From positions 110,626,086 through 110,690,085 of the forward strand of contig NC_077228.1 of NCBI RefSeq assembly GCF_027887165.1: a DNA stretch of 64,000 nt, read 5' to 3'. The notes under the pieces are model-generated. The model was given only the letters and a program-made list of their open reading frames with translations, did not search any database and was not told the DNA's origin. Source of the stretch: Monodelphis domestica. Lineage: Eukaryota; Chordata; Mammalia; Didelphimorphia; Didelphidae. The stretch's first letter is position 1; every line of letters begins with the position of its first letter. Shown here in pieces: positions 1 to 11,800 of this stretch. Position numbers and translations under genes: made by a program.

Positions 1-205
1 TTTTTCACTTTATTTTTTGTGTGTATGTGTGTGTGTGTGTGTGTTTTCTTTTGCAATGACTAATATGAAAATCTGTTTTGCATGACTTCACATGTATCAT
101 CAACATTACATTGGTTGCCTCCTCAAGAAAGAGGGAGGGAGAGAATTTGGAACTCAAAATGTAAAAAAAAAGAATTTAAAAAATGTTTAAAATATAATTG
201 GAGAA
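1..205 (+). repeat. L1-type 3' end with (GT)n, cut by the window edge
   Basis: The sequence around gcaatgactaatatgaaaat and tgcatgacttcacatgtatc, ending A-rich, matches the 3' ends seen at 20850-21245 and 43504-43736. A GT run at 20-44 is part of it. Confidence 0.6.
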
Positions 206-251
206 TATTTAACAAAATAAAAACATTAAAAAATAAATGCTAGCCAAAAAG

Positions 252-410
252 AGAGGCAGCTAGATGGCAGTACCAGGCTAGACAGGCTCAGAGTCAGGAG
301 GACCTTCTAAAAAATTTAGCTGTGTGTCCCTGAGCAAGTCACCTAAACTCCATTTGCCAAGCCCTTGGCCTTCTGTTGGAGAATTGTTGCTAGGCTGAAT
401 ATAAGGATGA
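252..410 (+). repeat. Class 1 tRNA-headed SINE, degraded
   Basis: A gaggcagctagatggcag head is followed by tagctgtgtgtccctgagca and a diverged class 1 tail. The B-box region is partly lost. Confidence 0.65.
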
Positions 411-629
411 AAAGAAATAATAAATATTATTTATCACTTCTGCCAGATCCTCATATAATAAATTTATAATCCAGGGGTGTAGTAAAATATTGAGTCAAAG
501 TGGGCATCAGTGAAGTGCTTCATGTAGGGCTCAGATGGCAGGGAATTTCAGGTAAAGGACTGTTTCCTGCTGTGCCAGGTCTGAGACCCTACTCACTAGG
601 GGGGCCATCTCCTAAATGCAGTCTCACCA

Positions 630-780
630 AAATCTCACACAACCACTGGATTTAAATCCCTTGGTGGTGGTGGTAGCGAATCACTTCATGTTCTGGGCCT
701 GAAGTTCCTTATCTGTAAAATGAGAGGTTGGATGAGATAAACTGGAAAGTCCCTTCCAGTTTTAAATATCTGATTCTAAC
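630..780 (+). repeat. MIR-like SINE fragment
   Basis: The MIR core and tail are recognisable from cttatctgtaaaatgagagg and ttggatgagataaactgg. Divergence is high. Confidence 0.5.
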
Positions 781-794
781 TTTAAATCCTTCTG

Positions 795-982
795 GCTGGG
801 ATAGCTAGATGGTTCAAAGGACAGAATACCAGGTCTGGAGTCAAGAGGACCTGGATCCAAATCTGGCCTCAGAAATGTCCCAGCTGTATGACCCCGGGCA
901 AGTCACTTAACTCCACCATTGTCTAACCCTTGCCCTTAGTTGTTATGAGGGCAGAAAGTAAAGATTAAAAAAAAAAAAACCC
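795..982 (+). repeat. Class 1 tRNA-headed SINE with poly(A) tail
   Basis: The head is gatagctagatggttcaaag. It contains ctgtatgaccccgggcaagt, then a class 1 tail ending in A12. Confidence 0.8.
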
Positions 983-1017
983 ATCTGGCTGCAATTCCTA
1001 GATTTGTTTTTTCTTTT

Positions 1018-1206
1018 CTTTTTTTAAAGCCCTTACCTTCGGTCTTCGACTCAATACTATGTATTGGCTCCAGGGCAGAAAATCAGTAAGGGATAGGCAA
1101 TGGGGGTTAAGTGACTTGCCCAGGGTCACTCAGCTAGGAAATGTCTGAGGCCCCATTTAAACCCAGGATCTCCCTTCTCTAGGCCTGGCTCTCAATCCAA
1201 CTGCCC
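1018..1206 (-). repeat. Class 1 tRNA-headed SINE
   Basis: This is the reverse complement of the class 1 layout: T-run, cccttaccttcggtcttcga, then aagtgacttgcccagggtca and the tRNA head at 1190-1206. Confidence 0.85.
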
Positions 1207-1689
1207 CAGATTTGTCATTTCTAGGGGGAGAGAGGCCCTTCTCGGGGTGGTTCCTGCCATTCCTTTCCTCGATGAGCTCCCTAGGATCCCGAGAGGGAGA
1301 GAGCGAAGGGAGTCACCAACCTCTAAGAGGCTCACTAGCAACACTGGGAGAATTCCTATTTACAAAGCTGCTGCCTTTACTCCTCATGGCCAGGGACATC
1401 TGATGAGTCCAAGTTTCCTTCCTTCATGCAGTCAGCGTGGGCTCAGGAAATAAGAACTTATTTTTAACCTTTGATGTAGCAAAATAGGATTAGGAAGTGA
1501 GGAAGGCACAAAAATATTGGCCTGCCGGGTGAAAAAAAGCAAGTTTGGGGGGTTATTTGCCACTCTGGCTTGTCCAGATTTCTCTTTGGTCTTCCCCCCT
1601 TCTCCAGCTCGGTTGTCTTCTCTCTGAGGGGGGCGGGCCAGCTGGTCTTGGAGGTCCCTTCTGGGGCAGAGCCCATGATCAGTCCCTGC

Positions 1690-2180
1690 CTCCCCCACCT
1701 CCTCTCCCTCAGCGGCCGGCCATGCGCCCCTTGCAGACTCTGGACGCTGCCTAACGTCGGGGCCCTCTATAGAGCGTGAGAACTAAGCGGGTTTGGGCTC
1801 AAAACCAGCCACGTTGTAAATACTGTGGCATGAAAAGGGCATCTCCGGGGCCCTCCGAGGAAGGAGCTGGACGTCGGAGCGGGGCCCTGCCTCCTGCCCC
1901 TGGCCCCGAGGAGCCCCCATCGAGCACCCTTCTCACCCAGGGAGCAGCCTGGCTGCGGTGAACAGACCTCTGTGCTGTCCCTGGCCGGCCACCAGTAACC
2001 TCACACCCTTCTTGGCAGCGGCAGAGGAAGCCATATAAAGAGTGATTGAAAAGCTGGAGGGCGATGTCCGGGAGAAGGGAATGCAGCTGTTCCCACATTC
2101 CAGCCAGGGAACTCATGGCGGCTCACGAGCAGAGGGCCAGTGGCCAGAAGGAACCTTCCGTGACGACAAGGCCTCGAGGG
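1690..2180. other. Intragenic CpG-rich patch in the last SLC41A1 intron
   Basis: This stretch is not repeat-derived as far as I can see. It is rich in CG dinucleotides, for example around cggccggccatgcgcc (about 1713), cctaacgtcggggcc (about 1750) and ggacgtcggagcgggg (about 1870). A TATA-like element (catataaag) sits at 2031-2039 on the plus strand. It encodes none of the missing SLC41A1 C-terminus. It could be an intragenic regulatory CpG island or simply GC-rich DNA near the gene's 3' end. Confidence 0.4.
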
Positions 2181-2214
2181 TTCCTGGGAGGGAGCACCCT
2201 CTTCTGACTCCCTT

Positions 2215-2461
2215 TGGTGGCTGGGTCCCACTCCCCGTGACCCTGTGGACTTTCTATTCATGGGGTTTTCTTGGCAAAGATACTGGAGCGATGTGCCATT
2301 TCCTTCTCCAGGCTGTCCCCATTTTACAGTGGAGGCTAAGGCAAATAGAGGTGAAGTGACTTGCCCAGGGTCACACAGCTCGTCGCGGAGGCTGGATGGG
2401 AACCTGGGTCTTCCTGATTCTAAGCCCGGTCCTCTATCCACCGTGCCACTTGGCTGCCCAC
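2215..2461 (-). repeat. Class 2 tRNA-headed SINE (RTE-like tail)
   Basis: In reverse orientation, ggggttttcttggcaaagat and gccatttccttctccagg form the class 2 tail. Then come aagtgacttgcccagggtca and the head near 2445-2461. It lies in the SLC41A1 terminal intron, just 3' of exon 10. Confidence 0.85.
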
Positions 2462-2670
2462 CTCCCTAGTGAGGCACAGACAGATCGGTCTCTTCACGAT
2501 GGCTCTACGGGGCCACGGGCAGTTCTAGTTCAGGTCAAAGGAAGTGGTGAACGTGTTGCGTGGTGGGGAGGAGGACAGGAAGTGCAACTGAGGAGGTGCT
2601 CTGGCATGCTTCCCCGCCCCCCCGAAGGCATCGGAGCAGCAGGAGAGGCCCGTGAGCCCCCTCTACATAC

Positions 2671-2819
2671 CTGGAGCAGTGCAGCCGTCATGTAGAAGAT
2701 GATGAAGATCAGGGTCAGGGTGGTGTGCCCACCCTGCATGCAGCTGATGGTGTAGAGGAACACCAGGTGTCCGGGCACCACGAGGAGGAAGAGAACCCGG
2801 GCTGAGCGCGAGTTCACGT
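2671..2819 (-). CDS. SLC41A1: SLC41A1 exon 10, last coding exon in the window
   Basis: Residues 404-453. The exon encodes [20 protein letters not shown], then [20 protein letters not shown] and [10 protein letters not shown]. The acceptor is ttccccag and the donor is CTCCAG|gtatgt, in phase 0. The remaining 60 or so residues known from human (starting LILLYIADWM after a V) are not found at 1-2670 on the minus strand, so the terminal exon lies off the left edge. Confidence 0.97.
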
Positions 2820-5800
2820 CTGGGGAACAAGAGGGAACAAGAGCTAGAGAATCCAGAAGCCTCCCTGGGGGCCCCTCCATGAAAGAAGGGGATGTCTGAG
2901 GTCCAGGGGACCGAGCCCACTCGTCCTTCCTCGGCGGCGGCATCAGATAACTGGAGCCTTTTTTTTTTACACTCCACCAAGCTCAGGGCTTCAGGATCCT
3001 AGAGTGGTGAGAGGAATCTCACCTGCCCCAACAGATGGTGGCTCCTGACCATCTGGGCACCTTGGTAGCACCTGGCTCCCAAGGGAGAGTCAAAGCTTCT
3101 AGCATCAAACAGATTCCCTTCTCAGGACTGATCACTGGTCTTGTCATAAGGAAAAACTTCCAAACATAGAAAGAAGTATCAATATAGAACGGGCTGCTTT
3201 TGGGGTGGTGAGTTCCCTGGCACTGGAGGGAAGGAGCACTTGGTGGGGATACAAGTTAATAGGGTTCATTGTTTGGGTAAAGGCTAGACTCATGGAGCTC
3301 TTATTTGGATGCCGTCTATGAATCAATGATTTGTCTCTGTCTTAAGTCTAGGAAATACCCAAGAATCCAGAAAAGGCTTTACCAGGGCTGAAGAAGGTGG
3401 TGCAAGGGCTGGGGCAGCGACGGGGGGCTGGCTCTGAGCTTTCCCCTGGCATCCCGTTCATGTGCAAGTAGGTGGAGATTCGGCTGGCTTGGACGGCCAC
3501 CAAATTGCCTCCAACGCCTGCAGAGACAAAGAGAGGTTTGGGGGTGACAGAAGCAAAGGGGACGCGATGACCTTAGTTCTCATCATCCAATACTATGGAC
3601 ATCCTTTGTACTGTGCCTGTGGGTACCATTCTATGCCAGCTTCTAGAGAATAAGGTACTGAGAAGAAAGAAAATCATCAAAAGGTATGGCCGCCTTGTCT
3701 CTCATGTCCAGGAAGACTTAAGGCTGAGCACCCCCAAACTAAGCCCACCCCCACCTCTCTGGGCAAACACTCGCTCTGCACGCTTATGCATCCTAGTGCA
3801 GGCAGACAGGCTTCCAAAGGAAACAGACCCACTTCAGATTTCAAACACCTTTCTTTCTCCTCTGTTAGTGCCAGCTGCCTATCAGTCTTAAGACACACGA
3901 ATAGGTTCTGTAAGATCTTAGAGCTGTGCCTTTGATCTTCTGGAGCTTGAGAGAAGTATAAAAATAGGAATACCAGAAATAAGTGTCCTGGGAGATATCA
4001 GGCACCGAGCAAGGTCCTAGGTCTAGGCCTTAACCCAGGAGTCAGCAAACGAACGGCTCCAGGGCCAAATCATCTGGCCACTGTGCACTAAGAATGGTTT
4101 TGACATTTTAAAATAAAATAACATTTTAATTTAAATTGTAAACACCATTTTTAGGTCGAGACATATGAAAACAAATGGATGACCCTAATTTGCCCACTCC
4201 TGGCCCCAGCCCATGTGCCTGGGTCTAAGTCTTATAATCTCAGAGCATCCAGTCTGAAATCTAGACCTGAGAACTAAGGATCTCTTCTAGGAAACGAACC
4301 CCAATAAGGAAATCTAAATCATCCTCCCATCACTTGGTCTTTTCTCTCAAAAATGCTAAGCGCTCACCATTAATCACTGGAGTGAAGACAGCCATGCCAG
4401 CAAAGTTGGGGTCAGAGACAGTCTTGTCTAGGATGAGGCCTCCAACACTGTGGGGACATACGATTTAAGCAGGGACATTAGACACGCTTGCTCTGGGCTC
4501 TGGGAGATAGTCCCTTGGCCTCAGAAGAGAACAGACCTCATGGTGCCCTAGGGTCCCAATGCCCATCGTGCCAGAACACAGGGCCATAGCTTCATGGCTC
4601 TGGAGCTGGACTGGGCTTTAGGTGCTTCTGGCCAGGCTCTTATGGATCTAGTTTCATCATGGCACCTGAGGAATAGGCCAGCCACTTCTTCCACCCTCAA
4701 TTTCTCCACCACTCCCATCTCCCTCACCAGCCTTAGGGGAGAGAGGGCGCCCCCCCAGAAGTACCAATGACTATTAACCTTAGTCTTTTGTCCTTACCCC
4801 CACCTTCTAGTGCCTAAACAGGAAGATTCTGGTGGGGCCACAGACTGAAGGAACAGACCCTACCTGCTGATGGCCATGGCAATGATGACCGGCTCCCAGC
4901 CCGAGTACAAGACCTCCCGCGTGGCGGGGCTCCTCTTGGCTAGTACCACCCAGACAGGCAACAAGGCCACAAAGAAGGCACACACCAGAGGGTTGATATA
5001 CGGCCGGCCCTCTGGGAAGAGGCAGAAAGAGGGTCGTGAGTACGGTCCATCCTGGCCCCACAGTCACCTTCACTCAGGGTCACACATCCTTCCACTGGGA
5101 GAATGGAGGTTCTACAGCTAAAGTTGCTATCCTTCTAGCAGACTCACAGATGCAGAATAAGAGCAGTTTTGGGAAATGGCTCAAAGCCATTTCAGAAAAC
5201 TGATGAATGATGCCAGCTTAGCTTGGGTTTATTTTTTAGTTTGAATTCAACTGTCATCACCTCAATGGGCTTCTTCAAATGAAAAATAATAATAATAACA
5301 ACAATCATAATACTCTAAGTGTATATGGGCTTTTTAACTCTTACCTTCTGCCCTAATTATCAATTCTAAGACAGAAGAGGTCAGGGGTTGGCAATCAGGG
5401 TAAAATGACTTGCCCAAGCACACAGATAGGAAGTGTCTTGAGGCCACACTTGAACCCAGGTCCTCACAACTCTATCCACTGAGCCACCTAGCTGCTCCTC
5501 GATATACTTTCAAGTAAGTTATCTCATTTGATTCTTATTATCGTCACATTTCATATTTATACAGTATAGTGCTTTAAGGTTTACATATGTTACCTCATTT
5601 GACCAAGACCTCTATGAGATAGGTAGCATGAACCCCATTTTATAAAAAAACAAACCATGATGGGGGTGTCCAATCTGTGGGCTCCCAGAGCCTGTGTACT
5701 ATCAAGGCCCTGCTCCTCCTCCTTGGTCTGAGAACATCCTCTTTTGGTTCCTCTGTTCAAGGACAGTGATCAACTTCCTTATTTTATCCCTGCTCGGGGT

Positions 5801-8800
5801 CAGATCTAAACCTTCTAAGCCCACAGAAAGTTCATAGATTGAGGGACCTAAAGGGAACGGAGGGGCCCTTTCCCACCCTAGACCTTCCTTCCACCTTACA
5901 TGTGGAAACTGAGACCTGCCCAAAGTCACACAGTCACACAGGTTCTTAATCCAACATCTCAGTGTGCCATCTCCCTGCCAATGCTCAGAGGGATCTGGAG
6001 GCCTTTCTAGTTGCCTTACTCTTTACATATCGCTCCTCTCCAAGAACTCTAGCCATATAGCCCTTCCATCTGTTGCCCACAAGTCACATTCCATCTCTCC
6101 TTTGCACTGGCTCTGGTCTCCTCTGTCTGAAAAGCATTTCTTCCTTAACTCTGCCTTTCATAAGCTCAGGTTTCCTTTAAGAGTCAGCTCTAGTGGGGCA
6201 GCGAGGTAGTAGAGTGGATATAGAGTGCCAGTCCTGGAGTCAGGAGGAGCTGGCCTCAAATCTGACCATCAACACGTCCTAGCTGTGTGACTTTGGGCAA
6301 GTCACTTATCCCCAATTGCCTAGCCCTCACCACACTTCTTAGAATTCACACCGAGACAGAAGGTAGGAGTTATTTAAAGAAGGTAAAAACACCTCAGCTC
6401 AAGTGCTCCCGTCTGTATGAGACCATTCCTGGTCCCCTTCATGGCTAGGGTCTTTTCTTCATCCCCCCACAGACTACCAGGTTATCTCACAGATCTCTTT
6501 TGTGCATGCTTCCATGTAGATGTATCTGTATCGTTTCCTCTGTTTGAACATAAGCTCCTTGCATAAAAGAACTCTTCACCTTTGCCTTTGTCTTCCCAGT
6601 ATCTAGAATGGTATGTGGCACATGGTATGTGCTTTAAAATAATGCTCACTGATTAATTGGTTGATTTTTTTTAGGTTTATAGACATTAAAACTGCTTTCA
6701 AATTGAGCTTTTGAAAACACAAGAGAACTACGTGCGCATTTCTAGAACTCCTGGCACAGCTCCCATCTCTAGCTCAGGAAGCTTAGTCAACTGGCACATC
6801 ATACACATGTTTAGACACAGCCTTGATGCTTCAGAACGTCAATCCTAACTCTTTCCTACTCCCCGATATTTCCCTGAAAGCAGACTCTCACCCAGTTCCA
6901 GGTACAGCCCCCAGCTGATGCCCGAGAGCAGCGCCAACGTGATGAGGTCTCCCAGGCTGGCTGCGATGGGCGTAGCCACATTGTCAGGGTTGATGCCAAT
7001 CTTCCTGGAGCCAATGATGACTCCGATCATAATCATGCCTAGTTGGAGCAGGAGAGGTGTCACAGTCAGGCTGCCATAGGGGAATGGTGAGGGATGAGGG
7101 CTAGTCAGTTCTGCTGGTTGGTTTCTTACCCAGGACCAGGGAAGCAATGAAGGCGGTAGACACGCTGCTGGCGCACAGCAACACGGCGTGGCTAATGCTG
7201 AAGTGACCGTCGGGGATCCAGCCAAAGATGACTGCTGCAATGGAGGCCAGGAAGCCCACTACAGTGGCCTGCACCTGGGGCAAGGGGTGGACAGGGGAAT
7301 TATCAGGAGCGTGTGAATCCAGGAAGAAGAGAAATAGTTTCTCTTAAGAGTTTCCCATTACTATCTCTTCAGAGGATCTCGAACTTCTTATCTCCCAACA
7401 GTCTGAGGAGATAGAATGGTGTCAGAGTCCCATTTTTATCAGATCCCTGAGCTGTTCCTCACAGTAACTATTCTATTTCTTTGCTTCCTGGCTCAGGCCT
7501 CCGAGCCCCTTCTTACAGAAGAGTTAGCCTCTCACTTCATGAGATTTAGGTAATTTGATGTAAGCATCTCCTGTCCCCTCTTCTTCTTTCAACTCCTTCC
7601 TCACACTCTCCTCCTTCCCCACTTACGGAAGCACCCTTACCCCTCAACAGGGCTAAGGTCTCTACCCATGCCCAAGATGCCATTCCCTTTTGCTTCCTCT
7701 AGGACCTCCATCCAGAAATCATGTCCTCTCCATTGTCGATGCCTTTCCACTGGTGCATAGCATTCCCTCCCTCCTTACCTCCACCTCATAGAATCCCTCC
7801 CTTTCTTCATGACAGCACAAGCATGACCTTCTAGTGAGGTCCCTTCCTGAGCCCTCTGACTGCTAGAATCCTCTTTAACTTCTTGGTATTTATTCATGAT
7901 ACACATGTACTTTTATGAAAACACACACATAACAGTTATGCTTGTATCCACACACATTTATAGGTGTTTGTATAAAAACAAAAGAGGAACTATGATGGGA
8001 GTGCATAGAGGGGTGGCACTGGAGCCAGAAAGACCCAAGTCCAAGTTCTGCCTCTGAAATATATTAGTTGGCTAACTTTGGGAAAGTCACTGACTTATTC
8101 TAAAAAACTTTTTTTTTTTAAAGACCCATATCTTCTGTCTTAGAATCAATATTAAGTATTGTGCCTTTCCACTGATGCATAGAATTTTCTCTCTCCTTTC
8201 AGTCTCCCAGGGAGGTTACAATTCTGTCTTCAAATCAAGTTTTGATTCTAAGGCAGAAGAATAGTGAGGGCTAGGCAACTGGGGTTAAGTGACTTGCTCA
8301 GGATCACACAGGTAGAAGTATCTGAGGCCACATTTGAACCTAGGACCCCCTGATTCGCTTGGTCTATATATCTATTGTGCTATCTTATTGCTCCTCTATG
8401 CAACTTTTTAGGCAAAGGCTCTTCACCAGGGGATACAATGATATCTTTATTTCACTATAATTGGTGTTCCTTGTAATTCTATAGATTTTATCTTATATAC
8501 ATTTAAAAGTATTATTCTGAGAAGAGATCCATGGGATACAAATTAAAAACCCATCTAAGATGAAGTTGCAGAGGAGCAGCTAGGTCGTTTAGGGGATAGA
8601 AAGTCAGGATCAAAGACAGGAGGTCCTAGGTTCACATCTGGCCTCAGATGCTTCCTAGATGTGTGACCCTAGACAAGTCACTTAACTTCAGTTCCTTAGC
8701 CCTTACTGCTCTTCTGCCTTGGAACCAACAGCTGGTGTCAATTCTAAGACAGAAGGTAAGGGTTTGAAAAAAAAAAGACTAAGTTGCAGAGAAGGTATCA

Positions 8801-11800
8801 AACTACATCAATAGTTTCCTTATGCCAGAGTTCCCTATAATCACAAATTTAGGCCCTATTCCTGTTCTTAAATAGATGTAGGTTGTCTTCTGGAAGAATG
8901 GAAGCTCATACCATTTTTCTGTTGCTATACTCCTAGCACAACAATTGGCACCTTGTACATACTTAAGAACTAATGGCTGATTCATTGGCTCCTTCTCATG
9001 TGCTTACAGACATGCCCAGAATGTCTCAGCCTTCCCCAAACCAAAAGCTGTCTCTCCATCTTTTCATTCTAAGCCAGTGATTGTTCTCTCTCCTCCTCCT
9101 TCCCTCGTAAACCTCTTGAAAAAGTTGTCTACACCTGGTGCCTCAATGTCTTCAGCACCCTCTTTCTCCCCACCTGCACATCACAAGCTGGCTTCTACCC
9201 TGACTTTGCCAGAACTCCTCTCTTGAATGCCATTGATGACTTAGTACCACATTCAGTGACCTATTCCAAGTCCTCACCCTTCCTGACTTCTCAGAAACAG
9301 CTAATGTTGTGCATCCTGGCACCTCCAATTCATCCTATCTGAGACAGTTTAGCTACTTCCCCCTACACCCCTCCCCGACTTCACTGTTTCTGTCACTGCT
9401 GCTACCCTTCACCTTCTATCTGAAACCTTGAAGTTATTTCTCACCACTGCTCTCCCTCAACTCTCGTATTCAATCAGTTCCAAGTCCCAAGACCTGTGGG
9501 ATTCTACTTTTGTAACACCATCTTGTAACCACCTCCTTCCCTCCATTACCTCAACTGCTTCCCCAGGCCATGACTCATCATCACTCCCTCGGGCTTTTGC
9601 CGCAGCCCCCTAACAGGTCTTGCCACCTCCAAATCTCTCCCCCCTCCATTATGCCTCTATTTCACAAAACCCTCAGAATCCTTTTCTTTACACATCCAGT
9701 TGGTCATATCACTCCTGCTCAAAAATCTCCCAGGGTTCTCTGCTCCCCACTGACTAAAGCAAAAACTTCTTTCAAGGTCTCCTAGCGTGTGGTGTCGTTC
9801 TCACTCTCCAACCTGACTTCTTACTCACCGCTGTATGCTCTAGACCCTCAACAAATGGGGGAAGAAAGGAGCTTACATTTTCCCGACTACTTCTGATCAC
9901 GTTGTGCCCTTCTCTCTGAATGTCCTCCTCTTCTCCCTCCTTCTATTCCTCCTCCCCCTAGCCTTTAAAGCTTAACTCAACTGCTGTTTCCTCAAGAAAG
10001 TGCCCCCTGATCCCCTGCTGGTACCAACAGCTCATTCACATAGTGGCTTGCTTGGTAGCCCTCTGATGCAATTCTGTAATTCTCATTACAGTTTTCTGTG
10101 TTTGAATTGTAACCTCTCTAGGAGACCAAAAGCTTCATGAGGGCAGGGAAGGGGTCTCTGCTATACTCTGGTTATCTCTCACTCCTTTCTGTAGTGCTCT
10201 GCTAACAAGAGGTGCAGAAAGGTTTAATAGATTGAACTGAACTAGTGCCTCATAGGGAGGGTTTGTGCCTTTGAAAAATTAGTTCCCTGCTGGCTCCTCT
10301 CAGCAGATGCCTAGGATCCTGGCCTTGGCCCTTTCCTTTTGGTCTTCTATGTTAATGTGGGGATTGTGCTAGATGATCACTAAGGTCCTTTCTATAGAGC
10401 TGTAGGTCCATATTACTGACTAATGGAATCTTTCTAGTGGGGTGAGTTGAAGCCAGCTGAGGGCGATTTGGGCTGGGCACTTAAGTATGTAGACTCCCGT
10501 CCCCAAATCTGCAAAGCCTTGGGTGGCATTGGGGTGAGAGAAGCAGAGGGCACCTGAGCATTCCCAATCTCTCTTCTGTAGTTCCTTCATGTTCTCAAAC
10601 TGTCCTTGTACCCTCAGGAAAGCCCTGGGGCACAGATACCACTGGGGAAGATGAGGGGATCCCTGAGGCTCTCCTGCTTTGGCTGTTTTCCCGAGTAACC
10701 TGGTTACCATCCAGTGATGTTCTGGGTGAAAGCCAGCTCATCGAGGCCATGGAAATCACTTCAGGAACTACATCCTACTCTAGAGACCCTAGATTATGTC
10801 GAAGCCCCTTTGTTCTGGGCTGAGACACTTTGCCCCAAAGGGCTCAGCATTTCACAGGGATTTCTTCCTCTCTGCTCTGTGGGGCTTAGCTCTGCCTGCT
10901 CTCATCGCCCTTCTCTCCCACCACCCTCCTCACACTCACCTGGATAAGGGCCATGTTTCCTGTGATCATCTTCCAAAGCTCCTTTGGAGTGTCCATGTGC
11001 CCGATATTGGCCTGGCAGGAGAAAGGGCAGAATGTTCAAAGTGGGGAACAGAGATGGGGCATCTCAGATAGGCAACTCCAAGGTTCAGTGGTTCTGTAAG
11101 AAGCCCTTTAGTTCCTGGCCAAAGGGCAGTGAGCAGAGGAGAATCTTTGCCACAGGTTCCTGAGCGTCAGGGAGAGGCACAGGAATTTTCTTCAATAAAG
11201 AGAGCCGGAGCCTGAACAAGAGGTAGAATTGTGCAAAGAGCACCAGGCTTGGAGTCAGGTCCTTTGCCCCTACCCACTTATTACGACATGACCCTGGGCA
11301 AGTAACTGCCTCTGGCTGAACCTCAGCTTTGGGATCTATTAACTGGGGACAATAATATCTGAATGACCTACCTCACTGGGTTGTTGTAAGATTTAAAAAG
11401 CTTTATCAGTGAAGTCAATAAATATTTCTTAAACACCTATGACATGCCAGCTATTATGCTATAATGGTAAATTATAATTTAAGAGCTATCATATGTAAAT
11501 GGGTAAGCTATAAATATAGGCTATTATTTTCGGTATTGTCATAGCAAAAAATGCTTAGGGTTTTAAGGCCAATAACCTCAAAAGGGCTGTTAGAATATAG
11601 GTCCAAATGAGACAGCAGATTTCAAATGCTTTTTAAGTGAAGTTGACAACTACTTTTTAAGCCCTAGCAAAGTGCCATATACCTTGCTAACTCTATAGGA
11701 TATGCATGGTAAATTTTGATGATAATATGTTGTATATTAATAGCAAATATAGAAGTATAGGCTACTATTTTCAATAGTATCACTCAAGTGCTTAGGGTGT

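Noticed and set aside
1..2670. Terminal coding exon of SLC41A1
   Set aside because: I read the minus strand for the expected motifs (IADWM, DPDN, LTALGDLLGTG) and found none. The exon must lie left of the window.
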